Positions 23,398 through 32,530 are shown, counted from the stretch's first letter. The stretch: 64,000 nucleotides of DNA from Anaerocaecibacter muris (GCF_943192945.1 NZ_CALPCE010000002.1:62001-126000), one strand, 5' to 3'. Program-made: numbers and translations. Notes: generated by a model not told the origin, from the sequence alone.

Positions 23398-25056
23398 ATG
23401 AACGATTATAAGACTTTAATATACAATGCGGCGAAAACGGCGTTGCCGTCGCTCGAACTGTCGGACGTTACGGCGGCGGACGCGTTTTGCGATTACTGTG
23501 TGCCGTGTTTTAAGTTTGCCAAGCTGTTGCGCAAAAGCCCCGCGGTGATTGCGACGGAGGCGGCGACGGCGATTCGCGTTGACGGTATGACCGTCGAGGC
23601 GCTTAACGGGTACTTAAACTTTACTATCGATCGGTTGGCGTTTGCGCAGAACGCAATGTCTAACGCGCTCGGCGCGCATAAGCCGCTCGCGGGCAAGACC
23701 GTTTGTATCGATTATTCGTCGGTGAACATAGCCAAGCCGTTCCATATCGGACACCTTATGACCACCGTCATAGGCGGCGCGCTGTACAAGATTTTTAAGG
23801 CGGTCGGCGCGAACGTCGTCGGCATAAACCACCTCGGCGACTGGGGAACGCAGTTCGGTGGGCTTATTTCCGCGTTCAAGCGTTGGGGCAGCGACGAACG
23901 TCTGTCCGAACGCGGGCTGGACGAGCTGTTGGATCTTTACGTGCGCTATCACAACGAGTCCGAAAAGGACGAGGCGTTGGCGGCGGAAGCGCGCGAGTGG
24001 TCTAAAAAAATAGAGAGCGGCGACGCTTACGCCGTCGGGCTGTTCGAGAAGTTTAAGGCGATCACGCTCGAACAAGCCAAAAAGGTTTATAAGCGACTCA
24101 ATATCGAGTTCGACAGCTACCTCGGCGAGAGTTTTTACGTCAACAAGGTCGCCGACGTAGAAAAGCGTTTGAACGGCAAAAGTTTGCTCGCGACAAGCGA
24201 GGGCGCGGAGGTCGTTGCGCTCGGCGACGATATGCCGCCCGCTATTATTCGGCGGAGCGACGGCGCGTCGCTTTATATCGCGCGCGATCTTGCGGCGGCG
24301 TACTATCGGCATGAAAACTATAATTTCGATAAATGTCTGTACGTCGTTGCGAGCCATCAGGCGTTGCATTTTAAACAGCTTTTTAAAGTGCTCGAACTTA
24401 TGGGCGAGCCGTGGGCGGGCGACATGGTGCATGTCAGTTACGGCATGGTGTCCGTCGAGGGAATATCGCTTTCCACGCGGCGCGGCAATGTTTTGTATTT
24501 GAGCGACGTGCTCGACGCGGCAGTCGAAAAAGCTACTGCCATTATCGCCGAACGCAATCCGTCGCTTAAAGACCGCAACGGCGTTGCCGAGAGCGTGGGC
24601 GTGGGCGCGGTCGTGTTCGACGCGCTGTATGACGGCAGGCTCAAAGACAAAAATTTCTCGCTCGCCGACGCGCTCAACTTCGACGGCGAAACGGGTCCGT
24701 ATGTTCAGTACACGCACGCGCGCTGTCGTTCCGTGCTCGCAAAGGCGGGATATTCGTCGGGCGCGACGGACAAGATCGACTGCGCGCAGTTGCTCGACGA
24801 CGAGGCTTACGAGGTTATCAAACTGCTTGCGGACTTCGACGAAACGGTGTACTCCGCGGCGGTCAAATACGAACCGTCCATTGTGTCGCGGCGGCTGGTG
24901 AAGATTTGTCAGGCGTTTAACAGATTTTACAACGCCGACCGTATCATGTGCGGCGGCGATGCGGAAAAAGCGCGGCTCGCGCTTACCGAACGCGTCGCGG
25001 ATACGCTTAAATACGGGTTGGGGCTTGTCCTGTTGGACGCGCCCGAAAGGATGTAG
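23398..25056 (+). CDS. argS: Arginyl-tRNA synthetase
   Basis: The 552-residue class I synthetase charges tRNA-Arg; two tRNA-Arg genes lie in this window. It has the N-terminal Add-1 domain (about 1-100) and the HIGH motif FHIGH in NIAKPFHIGHLMTTVIGG (about 115-130). INHLGDWGTQFGGL, the GISLSTRRGNVLYLSD loop that replaces KMSKS in this family, and the C-terminal anticodon-binding domain with QYTHAR and the ADRI..G end complete it. AGGTG before the ATG is the only ribosome-binding candidate. A terminator hairpin follows. Confidence 0.96.
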   Translation: MNDYKTLIYNAAKTALPSLELSDVTAADAFCDYCVPCFKFAKLLRKSPAVIATEAATAIRVDGMTVEALNGYLNFTIDRLAFAQNAMSNALGAHKPLAGKTVCIDYSSVNIAKPFHIGHLMTTVIGGALYKIFKAVGANVVGINHLGDWGTQFGGLISAFKRWGSDERLSERGLDELLDLYVRYHNESEKDEALAAEAREWSKKIESGDAYAVGLFEKFKAITLEQAKKVYKRLNIEFDSYLGESFYVNKVADVEKRLNGKSLLATSEGAEVVALGDDMPPAIIRRSDGASLYIARDLAAAYYRHENYNFDKCLYVVASHQALHFKQLFKVLELMGEPWAGDMVHVSYGMVSVEGISLSTRRGNVLYLSDVLDAAVEKATAIIAERNPSLKDRNGVAESVGVGAVVFDALYDGRLKDKNFSLADALNFDGETGPYVQYTHARCRSVLAKAGYSSGATDKIDCAQLLDDEAYEVIKLLADFDETVYSAAVKYEPSIVSRRLVKICQAFNRFYNADRIMCGGDAEKARLALTERVADTLKYGLGLVLLDAPERM

Positions 25057-25100
25057 TACTCAATTTTTGCGCTTTTAAAAGTAATAATGAACAATGACGG

Positions 25101-25133
25101 AAGGCTTGCGATTATCGCAAGCCTTGATTTTTT
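25101..25133 (+). terminator. Terminator after argS
   Basis: AAGGCTTGCGAT (25101-25112) pairs with ATCGCAAGCCTT (25114-25125), then a T-rich run. Confidence 0.85.
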
Positions 25134-25157
25134 ATTGTGCGGCTGTCGCTCATTATA

Positions 25158-25264
25158 ATTATGCGGCTACGCCTTGATTTCTCCACTCCGCGCGTTCCGC
25201 GCTACGGTCGAAATGATGGGGTGGTGGTAAGGACGTGGGCACGTTGGTCGAAATGATGGGGACA
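25158..25264. repeat. Dispersed intergenic repeat, diverged unit
   Basis: It contains GGCTACGCCTTGATTTCTCC and two GGTCGAAATGATGGGG endings (25207-25221 and 25247-25262 regions). Confidence 0.65.
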
Positions 25265-25284
25265 GCCCGTCATTTCGCAATATA

Positions 25285-25494
25285 TTAAAAGGTATAGCCT
25301 TCGTCGCGATTGCAGTTGCCGTCGCAGTCGGAGTGACCGCGGCGGAACGCGTTGTTTATGCCGATGCCCGAATTGTTACCGCTTCGCGAATTCATTAACA
25401 GAAACATTATAACAAGCTGGTTTATGCTTTCCGTGCCTCCGCCGTTTTCGAGCATGAGGATCATCATAAGCAGGTTGAAAATGTCGTCTTGCAT
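25285..25494 (-). CDS. Small hydrophobic protein, unknown
   Basis: The 69-residue protein has a strong GGAGG site 5 nt before its ATG, which makes it a credible gene. The first 35 residues are rich in Met, Leu and Ile (NLLMMILMLENGG, NQLVIMFLLMNSR), forming two short hydrophobic helices. The C-terminal third is polar with Gly, Asn and a CDGNC pair. It may be a small membrane-associated or toxin-like peptide. No family is recognised. It is divergent from the ArsR-type regulator at 25704. Confidence 0.65.
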   Translation of the reverse strand: MQDDIFNLLMMILMLENGGGTESINQLVIMFLLMNSRSGNNSGIGINNAFRRGHSDCDGNCNRDEGYTF

Positions 25495-25668
25495 AGCGCC
25501 TCCGTCAGCGGTTGTTTTTGCTCATGCTCGGAAGTACATGAGTACAGCATTATATATGCGGAATTTGTCGAAATAGTGACGGCGGATTTTTTTTTGTGCG
25601 ACTTCTTTGCGGCGGTTAGGTTTTTTTGCGTTTCGGCAAGATTAGCGGTTTTGCGGCAAAACACGGCG

Positions 25669-25697
25669 TTGACAATCGCGCGAATATATGTTATAGT
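25669..25697 (+). promoter_or_regulatory. Sigma-A promoter of the ArsR-type regulator
   Basis: TTGACA (25669-25674), 17 bp, TATAGT (25692-25697); the ATG at 25704 is 6 nt further on. Confidence 0.75.
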
Positions 25698-25703
25698 GCA
25701 CAC

Positions 25704-26051
25704 ATGAACACTATGTTGCTTGACAGCATTACTGCGGCGAGGGTCGAGGACAGCTTGCCGAACAACGGCAGTCTTTACGCGCTCGCGACGTTCTTCGACG
25801 CGCTGTCCGACGTGACGCGGCTTAAAATCCTTTCCGCGCTGACCGTGTCGTCCATGTGCGTGACCGATTTGTCCACGCTCACCGCGATCAATCAGACAAC
25901 GGTGTCGCACCAACTCCGCATACTGCGCACCGCGCGCATCGTGGACTGCAAACGTCAAGGCAAGGTCATGTTTTATTCGCTGTCCGAGCGCGCTATCCCC
26001 AAGATTATGAGCGCGGCTGTCGGCGCGGTCATGGACGCGAGCGCGTTTTGA
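25704..26051 (+). CDS. ArsR/SmtB-family transcriptional regulator
   Basis: The 115-residue winged-helix protein has ALSDVTRLKILSAL (helix 2), VTDLSTLTAINQTTVSHQLRILRTARIV (helix-turn-helix) and KRQGKVMFYSL (wing). The single SSMCVTDL cysteine replaces the ELCVCDL metal motif of classical sensors, so metal sensing through alpha-3 is doubtful. The ATG at 25704 coincides with the predicted transcription start, 6 nt after the -10; the alternative ATG 25713 also lacks a ribosome-binding site. The downstream ung gene starts 34 nt later with its own GAGGA site and may be co-transcribed. Confidence 0.85.
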   Translation: MNTMLLDSITAARVEDSLPNNGSLYALATFFDALSDVTRLKILSALTVSSMCVTDLSTLTAINQTTVSHQLRILRTARIVDCKRQGKVMFYSLSERAIPKIMSAAVGAVMDASAF

Positions 26052-26085
26052 TTAAGTCAATTTACCAATCAGAGGAAATACGATT

Positions 26086-26802
26086 ATGATTATCACCGAA
26101 AAATGGGACGAAGTGCTTGCCGCGGAATACGAAAAACCGTATTTTAAAAACCTTATGGACGCGGTCGATCGCGAGTACGCGCGCTATGAAGTGTACCCGC
26201 CGCGCGATTTGATTTATGCCGCGCTTCGACTCGTCGATTACGATCAGGTGCGCGTCGTTATTCTCGGTCAAGACCCCTATCACGGCGCGGGTCAAGCCAA
26301 CGGCTTGGCGTTTGCCGTCAATAACGGTGTGGAACCGCCCCCGTCGCTCGTCAATATTTTTGCCGAGCTTAAATCCGACCTGAACGTCACGCCCAACAAC
26401 AGCACGACGCTTATCGGCTGGGCTAATCAAGGCGTGCTACTCCTTAACGCGTCGCTCACTGTGCGCGCGGGCGAGGCGCAGTCGCATCAGTCGCTCGGTT
26501 GGCATAACCTTACCGACGCGATTATTTCCGCAATAAACGCGCGCAACAAGCCCGTCGCGTATATACTTTGGGGCATGAGCGCGCGGCAAAAATCGGCGTT
26601 GATCGACGACCGTAACTTTATCGTCACTTCCGCGCACCCCAGTCCGCTGTCGGCGTATCGCGGATTCTTCGGGTCGAAACCGTTTTCCAAGGTCAATTGC
26701 TGGCTCGTCCAAAACGGCATGCAACCCGTGCACTGGCAATTCACCGACCGTTACGATCCCGCGCCGTATTACAAATACTCGAACAGAATAAACCGAGCGT
26801 AA
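26086..26802 (+). CDS. ung: Uracil-DNA glycosylase, family 1
   Basis: Ung excises uracil from DNA to start base-excision repair. The 238-residue protein shows the water-activating motif GQDPYHG (Asp63), the uracil-stacking LLLNASLTVR segment, and the minor-groove loop SAHPSPLSAYRG (His184). GAGGA precedes the ATG. It lies downstream of the ArsR-type regulator and ends before a hairpin terminator at 26825. Confidence 0.96.
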   Translation: MIITEKWDEVLAAEYEKPYFKNLMDAVDREYARYEVYPPRDLIYAALRLVDYDQVRVVILGQDPYHGAGQANGLAFAVNNGVEPPPSLVNIFAELKSDLNVTPNNSTTLIGWANQGVLLLNASLTVRAGEAQSHQSLGWHNLTDAIISAINARNKPVAYILWGMSARQKSALIDDRNFIVTSAHPSPLSAYRGFFGSKPFSKVNCWLVQNGMQPVHWQFTDRYDPAPYYKYSNRINRA

Positions 26803-26824
26803 TTAAGAGAATAATAAAATTATA

Positions 26825-26852
26825 AAAGTCTTGCCGTGCGCAGGACTTTTTT
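26825..26852 (+). terminator. Terminator after ung
   Basis: AAAGTC-TTGC pairs with GC-AGGACTTT and is followed by T residues. Confidence 0.75.
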
Positions 26853-26867
26853 ATATGGGAGTGTAAT

Positions 26868-26935
26868 GCCCAACCACCCGTCATTCCAAGCCTGTCGATT
26901 GAGCCGGCGAACCGCCGCAAGGAAGCGCACATTGA
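26868..26935 (+). repeat. Dispersed intergenic repeat, degenerate unit
   Basis: CCCGTCATTCCAAGCCTGTC followed by GGCGAACCGCCGCAAGG is a diverged copy of the family core. Confidence 0.65.
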
Positions 26936-27024
26936 TCGAAATGATGAGGGACGGGAGAGTGTTAGCCGTTAGCGAATACGCGCGGAATAGCAAATAAAGT
27001 CGAAAATGCGGAGTATTAGCTTTT

Positions 27025-27074
27025 TTCGACATTGTCGAATTTGCCGATTACTTTTGGTTTTCGACATTGTCGAA
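27025..27074. promoter_or_regulatory. Two palindromic sites resembling paired Spo0A boxes
   Basis: The 15-bp perfect palindrome TTCGACATTGTCGAA occurs twice, at 27025-27039 and 27060-27074, 35 bp apart centre to centre. Each half is TGTCGAA, the consensus 0A box bound by phosphorylated Spo0A. The pair lies about 60-110 bp upstream of the protease gene promoter. Binding is inferred. Confidence 0.6.
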
Positions 27075-27134
27075 ATTGTAGGGTATGCGGCAAAATCGAC
27101 AAATTCATCGCGCTTTGCTCGTGCGTTTGCGGGG

Positions 27135-27163
27135 TTGACACTTTTGTCTGCCTGTGCTATAAT
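27135..27163 (+). promoter_or_regulatory. Extended -10 promoter of the protease operon
   Basis: TTGACA (27135-27140), 17 bp, TG-C-TATAAT (hexamer 27158-27163). The leader of about 80 nt contains CCGTATACACGG and a perfect CGGATAGCTATCCG palindrome that could form RNA stems. Confidence 0.8.
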
Positions 27164-27251
27164 GACTACACCGTATACACGGTAAATAGGTAAAGACCGT
27201 AAAGCTCAACTTGCGGATAGCTATCCGTAAATCGATATTCATAGTGATTTC

Positions 27252-28688
27252 ATGAAAAACGAAAATAATAAAACCAACGAAATATCCGAGAACGTTCCCG
27301 CCGTGGTGGAAAACGACGGCGCGAACGTCGTTGCGACAGTTACGGAACCCGACAGCTCCGCGCCCGTTGTTGCCGACGCGCGCGCTTTAAGCGTTGCGGA
27401 CAAAACGCCGCCCGCCGAACCGACGGACGTGCGCGAGTACGCGCAGGCTCAATCGGACGAGAGTATGCGCGGCGGGTATGCTTCGGTCAACGGTAGAAAC
27501 GTGCGCACAGACAATCGCTTGGTGTGGATGATTGTCGCGTTGATGACTGCGCTGTGCATTGCAGTGGGCGTTTTGTCGTCGGCGCTTACGGGCTATTTTA
27601 TGCGCAGGGGCGAAAAGCCGCCCGTTATCGATACGCACGGCGATGTTCAGCAGAATATCGCGGCGGTGATTGCCGCGCGCAAAAGCAGTATTGCCGAGGT
27701 GTCCTGCGGCGGGCTTAAAGGAAGCGGCATAGTAATGAAGCGCGAGGGCGATACGGTATACGTTCTGACCAACGCGCACGTACTGGAAAGTTACGTAATG
27801 GTCGAGCAGTTGCCCGCAGTGCGGTTTTACGGCGAGGACGGGTTTTATCAAGCGTCGGTCGTCGGGTATGACGGGTTTTACGACGTTGCGGTCTTGTCGC
27901 TCGACCACACGACCGTGCACACCGTTTACAACCTCGACGGTAGCGAGTTTTTTTCGCCCGACGTCAAGTACAGCGAGGGCGACTACGTTGTGTCGATAGG
28001 CAACGCTATGGGCATGGGCATCGCGTCCTACGACGGGATTATTTCCCGCGCGAGCGAAATGCTCGAATGTAACGAACTTTTTAACGCCGGCGGCAAAAAG
28101 ACCGTGCCCGTCATGCGCACTACCGCTGTTATAAATGCGGGCATGAGCGGCGGCGGAGTGTTCGATATGCGCGGCAATCTTGTCGGGTTGGGCACTTATC
28201 GCATGAGCAATACAGACGGCGTAGGCGTCGAGGGCGGCGCGAGTTCGGACGTGGAGGACACGGGGTTCGCAACGCCCGTATCGGTGCTTTATCCCGTTTA
28301 TAAACGCATACTGGCGGAGGGTAAAGGCGGCGAAGTGCGGCAAACGCCCGTTACTTTGCGCGCGAGCGACACGTCCGCGATAGGGCGCGTCGGGCTTCCG
28401 TTCGGGTATTCATGCGAATACCGCAACGGCAGGCTTACCGTGGTTGCGCTCAATCAGGGTACTCCGCCCGAAGCTGTGGTTGTCGGTGATGTGGTTACGC
28501 GCGTCGGCGGGTTTCGGCTTGTCTATGACGACGACGGAAACACGATTGTCAATTCCGACGTGTGCTCGCTCGTGGGAACGTTGCTCGGTTACAGCGGGCG
28601 CGGCAACGGCGCGGTTTTGACCGTTGCGCTCGAACGCGACGGTTCGCCGCTCACCGTCACGTATTCGGACTATCGCTATGCGTTGTAG
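27252..28688 (+). CDS. Membrane-anchored HtrA-like trypsin-family serine protease
   Basis: The 478-residue protein has an acidic cytosolic N-terminus (1-88), one transmembrane segment (about 90-116) and an extracytoplasmic trypsin-like domain with the triad His176 (TNAHV), Asp211 (YDVAVL) and Ser299 (AGMSGGG). The C-terminal part (about 380-478) resembles a PDZ domain (GTPPEAVVVGDVVTRVGG). This is the HtrA/DegP architecture for quality control of exported proteins. The coding end overlaps the next gene by 11 nt, indicating translational coupling with the transglutaminase lipoprotein. The region upstream holds paired 0A-like boxes. Confidence 0.9.
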   Translation: MKNENNKTNEISENVPAVVENDGANVVATVTEPDSSAPVVADARALSVADKTPPAEPTDVREYAQAQSDESMRGGYASVNGRNVRTDNRLVWMIVALMTALCIAVGVLSSALTGYFMRRGEKPPVIDTHGDVQQNIAAVIAARKSSIAEVSCGGLKGSGIVMKREGDTVYVLTNAHVLESYVMVEQLPAVRFYGEDGFYQASVVGYDGFYDVAVLSLDHTTVHTVYNLDGSEFFSPDVKYSEGDYVVSIGNAMGMGIASYDGIISRASEMLECNELFNAGGKKTVPVMRTTAVINAGMSGGGVFDMRGNLVGLGTYRMSNTDGVGVEGGASSDVEDTGFATPVSVLYPVYKRILAEGKGGEVRQTPVTLRASDTSAIGRVGLPFGYSCEYRNGRLTVVALNQGTPPEAVVVGDVVTRVGGFRLVYDDDGNTIVNSDVCSLVGTLLGYSGRGNGAVLTVALERDGSPLTVTYSDYRYAL

Positions 28689-29784
28689 AATATTCGCGGC
28701 GATTGCGGCGGTGTTTTCCGTGACGGTTGCGACTGTGACGCTGTCGGGTTGCGGCGGTGTGCGCGGCAATACGCCCGATCTTGCGCCGCATTTGATTGCG
28801 CAACCCGACGTTGCGCCCGTGCGCCCGATTGACGGTAAAGATGGCGTTATGCTGTCCGAATACAGCGGCGCGCTTACGCCCGCGCAATTCCGCGACCGCG
28901 TGAACGAGCTTTATGCCGTTGTTGTTTTCGACGGGCAACGCCCGATTTTTGCGGACGGCGATCCCGTTAAGCCGATATACGATGCGGCGCGCGCTATGCT
29001 CGACAGGTATATCCTTAACGCGTGGCACGACGGCGACGACGGCGCGTATCAAAAAGTTCATGCAATGCACGACTGGCTTGTCAGTCAGATCGGATACGAT
29101 TTCGAGTTGTACGACAGGTTTATGAGCGGCGACACAGATTTGGCGGACGACGCGGCGTTCCATATAGACGGCGTGTTTTTAAACGGCAGGGCGGTGTGCG
29201 ACGGGTTGAGCCGCGCGTTAAATTTTCTGTGCGCGATTGAGGATATAGAGAGCGTGCGCGTGACGGGGTCGTTTTCGTCCGCGCCGCACGCGTGGAATAA
29301 AGTTCGGCTCGGCGATAATTGGTACAACGTGGATGTTACGAGCGACGCGGCGTATTATTCCGTCGGCGACGGCGGACTGAAAAAACAGATAGCGCACGGG
29401 TATTTTTTGGTGGCCGACGACACTATTGCGGAGTTCGAGAACGGACACGTTTTTACCGAACCCGTTTACGCCGCCGCAATCGATTACGATTATTATTCGG
29501 CGCAGATTTTGCGCATAGACGGCGCGACGTACTCCGCAGTCGTAAAGAGTCAAGCCGAGCTTAACCGCTTGTTCGAGGCGGTGGAAAGCGACGGCGCGGT
29601 GGGCAAGATAGAAGTCAAACTCGATTTTCCTAACAAAACGCAAGTGAATACCGTCGATATGTACGCCGCCGAAATCGCCGCGGCGTATAAAAAAACAGGC
29701 GACAGCGACTTTGTCTTTTCCGTCGATAAAAAACCGTACTTCCGCTATCCCAACGGCGTGTATGTGCTTTTGATTTATAAGTAG
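28678..29784 (+). CDS. Transglutaminase-like lipoprotein
   Basis: The start at ATG 28678 gives a lipoprotein signal peptide with lipobox LSGC (Cys25). A papain-like transglutaminase domain follows with Cys174 (GRAVCDGLSRA), His204 (SAPHAWNKV) and Asp219 (YNVDVTSD), preceded by the HDWLVSQIGYD segment typical of the family. Bacterial members are often peptidoglycan- or protein-modifying proteases rather than cross-linkers. The N-terminus overlaps the end of the HtrA-like gene, so both are made together at the outer membrane face. About 90 C-terminal residues are of unknown fold. Confidence 0.87.
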   Translation: MRCRIFAAIAAVFSVTVATVTLSGCGGVRGNTPDLAPHLIAQPDVAPVRPIDGKDGVMLSEYSGALTPAQFRDRVNELYAVVVFDGQRPIFADGDPVKPIYDAARAMLDRYILNAWHDGDDGAYQKVHAMHDWLVSQIGYDFELYDRFMSGDTDLADDAAFHIDGVFLNGRAVCDGLSRALNFLCAIEDIESVRVTGSFSSAPHAWNKVRLGDNWYNVDVTSDAAYYSVGDGGLKKQIAHGYFLVADDTIAEFENGHVFTEPVYAAAIDYDYYSAQILRIDGATYSAVVKSQAELNRLFEAVESDGAVGKIEVKLDFPNKTQVNTVDMYAAEIAAAYKKTGDSDFVFSVDKKPYFRYPNGVYVLLIYK

Positions 29785-29789
29785 ACCTG

Positions 29790-29882
29790 TTACGCGAAAC
29801 TTGATTTTAATATATAGGGAAGAAATGCTTATACTCACATCATTCCGTGCTTGTCGAGGAATCAAGGCGAACCGCCGCAAAG
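29790..29882 (+). repeat. Dispersed intergenic repeat unit
   Basis: A truncated hairpin tail (GCGAAACTTGATTTTAATAT) leads into CATCATTCCGTGCTTGTCGA and GGCGAACCGCCGCAAAG. Confidence 0.7.
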
Positions 29883-29898
29883 CGTAAAATTCCAAAAT

Positions 29899-29928
29899 AA
29901 AACCGGCTTGCCACGGCAAGCCGGTTTT
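29899..29928. terminator. Strong bidirectional terminator
   Basis: AAAACCGGCTTGCC (29899-29912) pairs perfectly with GGCAAGCCGGTTTT (29915-29928), between the convergent transglutaminase and acpP genes. Confidence 0.9.
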
Positions 29929-29940
29929 GATCACAGGTAA

Positions 29941-30159
29941 TTATTTTTCCAACAAGTCGCAAAGTTCGCCGACCGTCTTGACTTTTTCGATTACGTCGTC
30001 GTCGAGCGTTTTGCCTGTTTCCGATTCGAGGCTGAACATGAGTTCCATGAGCGCGAGCGAGTCGGCTTTTAGGTCGTCCGCGAAAGTCGTTTCGCGCGTG
30101 ATCGTTGCGGCGTCTATATCGAAGTATTCCGCAAGTTCTTTTTGAATTCTTTCAAACAT
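29941..30159 (-). CDS. acpP: Acyl carrier protein
   Basis: The 72-residue acidic protein carries the phosphopantetheine site DSLALMEL (the usual DSL motif, with TFADDLKADSLAL around it) and the three-helix pattern of type II fatty acid synthase carriers. AAGGAG lies 8 nt before the ATG. It stands away from fab genes; ilvD lies upstream on the same strand with a gap of over 100 nt. A specialised carrier role cannot be excluded. Confidence 0.92.
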   Translation of the reverse strand: MFERIQKELAEYFDIDAATITRETTFADDLKADSLALMELMFSLESETGKTLDDDVIEKVKTVGELCDLLEK

Positions 30160-30272
30160 TTTTTATCTCCTTATCGGGGTTTATTTTAGTCGTAATACTG
30201 TTTGTCGTAGTTGCGTCATGCGCGCAAGATGTGGATTTTAGAACGCATGGCGCAGGCGATCGGGCGATTGCG

Positions 30273-31934
30273 TTAAAACTTCTTTTTAAGCGTCGCGCCG
30301 TTCGCGGCGGACGTGACGAGGTTTTGATAGCGCAACAGCCAGCCCGAAGCGTTGCTGTCTTTGGGGCGGAGTTTCTTTTGGCGCGCCTGCAATTCTTTGG
30401 CGGGCACGTCGAGAGTCAGTCTGCCGTTGTTGATGTCGATTTTGATCACGTCGCCGTCCTTGACGAGCGCAATTTTGCCGTCCGCCGCCGCTTCGGGGCA
30501 GACGTGACCGACTGCCGCGCCGCGCGTCGCGCCCGAAAACCGTCCGTCGGTTATGAGCGCAACGTCTTTGTCCAGACCCATGCCGACGAGCGCGGAGGTG
30601 GGCGAAAGCATTTCGCGCATACCCGGACCGCCCGCGGGACCTTCGTATCGTATAATCATGACGTCGCCTTTTTTAATCTTGCCCGAATATATCGCGGCGA
30701 CGGCGTCTTCCTCGCAGTTGAAGCATTTTGCTTTGCCCGAGAAATTGAGCATGGATTTATCGACAGCTGAGCGTTTGACCACCGCGCCCTCCTCGGCGAG
30801 GTTGCCTTTAAGCACTGCAATGCCGCCGACGGGGGAAATGGGCGAGTCGATTTTGTGGATAACTTCCGCATCGAGAACATGTGCGTGTTCGTAATTATCG
30901 GCAAGCGCACAGCCCGCGACGGTGTACGCCGATCCGTCGATTATGTTCTTTTTGGCGAGTTCGTGAAGCACCGCCATTATTCCGCCCGCGAGGTGCAGTT
31001 GTTCCATATCGACGTCTGTGGACGGCGACAGGCGGCACAGCGTGGGGGTGTTGTCCGAAATAGTTTGAACGAGGTTGTAATCGAGCGCGACGTTACATTC
31101 CGCCGCGATGGCAAACAGATGTAAAAGCGTATTCGTGGACGCGCCGAGCGCCATATCCAAAGTGAGCGCGTTGGTGAACGCGCGTTTTGTCATTATCATG
31201 CGCGGAGTAATCGCGTCGCGCACAAGGTTGCAAATCGCAAGCCCCGCGCGTTTGGCAAGCCGCAAACGCTCGCTGTGCACGGCGAGTATAGTGCCGTTGC
31301 CGGGGAGTGCCATGCCGAGCGCTTCGCACAGGCAGTTGAGCGAGTTTGCGGTGTACATGCCGCAACAGCTTCCGCAACCGACGCAGGCGACGTTCTCCAT
31401 GGCGGTGAGTTCGTCAAGGCTCATAGAGCCGTTTTTGACCGCGCCCACGCCCTCGAACATAGACGACAGCCCGACTTTTTTGCCTTTGAACTTGCCGCTT
31501 TCCATAGGTCCGCCCGAAACGAAAACCGACGGGATATTTACCCGCGCCGCGCCCATGAGCATGCCGGGGACTATTTTGTCGCAGTTGGGCACGAACACCG
31601 CGCCGTCGAACGCATGACCTATCAGCATGGTTTCCACGCCGTCGGCAATGAGTTCGCGCGAGGGCAGGGAATAACGCATACCGCCGTGACCCATGGCAAG
31701 CCCGTCGCATACGCCGATAGCGGGAACGACCACCGGCGTGCAACCGCCCGCATATACGCCCGCTTTGACGGCGTCGGTAATCGCGTCGAGGTGCATGTGT
31801 CCGGGCACGATTTCCGACTTTGCGGAAACTATCGCGACTATGGGCTTTTTAAGTTCCTCGTCGGTCAAGCCCAATGCTTTCAACAGTGCGCGTTGCGGCG
31901 CTTTTTCCATGCTCGAATAAAATTCCTGTGACAT
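30273..31934 (-). CDS. ilvD: Dihydroxy-acid dehydratase
   Basis: IlvD removes water from 2,3-dihydroxy acids in valine and isoleucine synthesis and needs an Fe-S cluster. The 553-residue protein has [18 protein letters not shown], the cluster cysteine segment [33 protein letters not shown] and GRFSGATRG, all family signatures. AAAGGA precedes the ATG. It is separated from ilvBN by a two-gene membrane operon and a small membrane protein gene, but lies on the same strand. Confidence 0.96.
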   Translation of the reverse strand: MSQEFYSSMEKAPQRALLKALGLTDEELKKPIVAIVSAKSEIVPGHMHLDAITDAVKAGVYAGGCTPVVVPAIGVCDGLAMGHGGMRYSLPSRELIADGVETMLIGHAFDGAVFVPNCDKIVPGMLMGAARVNIPSVFVSGGPMESGKFKGKKVGLSSMFEGVGAVKNGSMSLDELTAMENVACVGCGSCCGMYTANSLNCLCEALGMALPGNGTILAVHSERLRLAKRAGLAICNLVRDAITPRMIMTKRAFTNALTLDMALGASTNTLLHLFAIAAECNVALDYNLVQTISDNTPTLCRLSPSTDVDMEQLHLAGGIMAVLHELAKKNIIDGSAYTVAGCALADNYEHAHVLDAEVIHKIDSPISPVGGIAVLKGNLAEEGAVVKRSAVDKSMLNFSGKAKCFNCEEDAVAAIYSGKIKKGDVMIIRYEGPAGGPGMREMLSPTSALVGMGLDKDVALITDGRFSGATRGAAVGHVCPEAAADGKIALVKDGDVIKIDINNGRLTLDVPAKELQARQKKLRPKDSNASGWLLRYQNLVTSAANGATLKKKF

Positions 31935-32021
31935 AAATAGCTTCCTTTAACGGATTTTGTTGTGTTTTTCTTATATATATTTTACCACTTGCGCACGCAT
32001 TTGTCAATTTTTAAACGGCAA

Positions 32022-32055
32022 AAAAGGACTGCAAACGCATGTTTACAGCCCTTTT
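32022..32055 (-). terminator. Terminator of the small membrane protein gene
   Basis: On the minus strand AAGGGCTGTAAAC pairs with GTTTGCAGTCCTT, followed by six T. Confidence 0.8.
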
Positions 32056-32085
32056 GCGGGTGTTTTTGGTTGATTTTTATCTGAT

Positions 32086-32409
32086 TTACAGCACAAGCGG
32101 TATTTTGTTGTCGATAAAGAACGTTCTTACGGCGGGAACTTGTACCGAAATCGCGCTCGCAATAAGGAACAGCGCGACGACTATAAACACGATTTTAAGT
32201 ATAGGGTTGCTCGTCCAACAGCAAGCGTTATACATTACGACAAGGAACATCAGGCACAGCACGATTGTGCGAATAATATCGATTGCGCGCAACGCATCGG
32301 GCGACACGTCTTGATAAACCATTATCCATTTTATAGCGATTATTACCGCATACAAGCAGATTGCAAGTACCGATAATAAGTGGTCGATTTTTCTTTCCTT
32401 GTTGTTCAT
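32086..32409 (-). CDS. Small membrane protein, unknown
   Basis: The 107-residue protein has three predicted transmembrane helices (about residues 11-30, 46-64 and 71-90), with a short basic N-terminus. CGGAGG lies 6 nt before the ATG and a good terminator follows, so it is a real single-gene unit. No family motif is recognised. It is divergent from the poly-G-controlled operon at 32627. Confidence 0.75.
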   Translation of the reverse strand: MNNKERKIDHLLSVLAICLYAVIIAIKWIMVYQDVSPDALRAIDIIRTIVLCLMFLVVMYNACCWTSNPILKIVFIVVALFLIASAISVQVPAVRTFFIDNKIPLVL

Positions 32410-32530
32410 GATTACCTCCGCGGTGAATTTATGCCTTTATTATATCCCGACTTTATTAGACCATTATATAAAGATTATTAGAATAAGGTTAAAAAACGAA
32501 AAGAAAATAAAAGAATTACGCGATAATGAC

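Noticed and set aside
23614-24717. 367-codon open frame antisense to argS
   Set aside because: It is a shadow of a GC-rich gene: no start signal, and composition (Arg, Val, His-rich) typical of antisense frames here.
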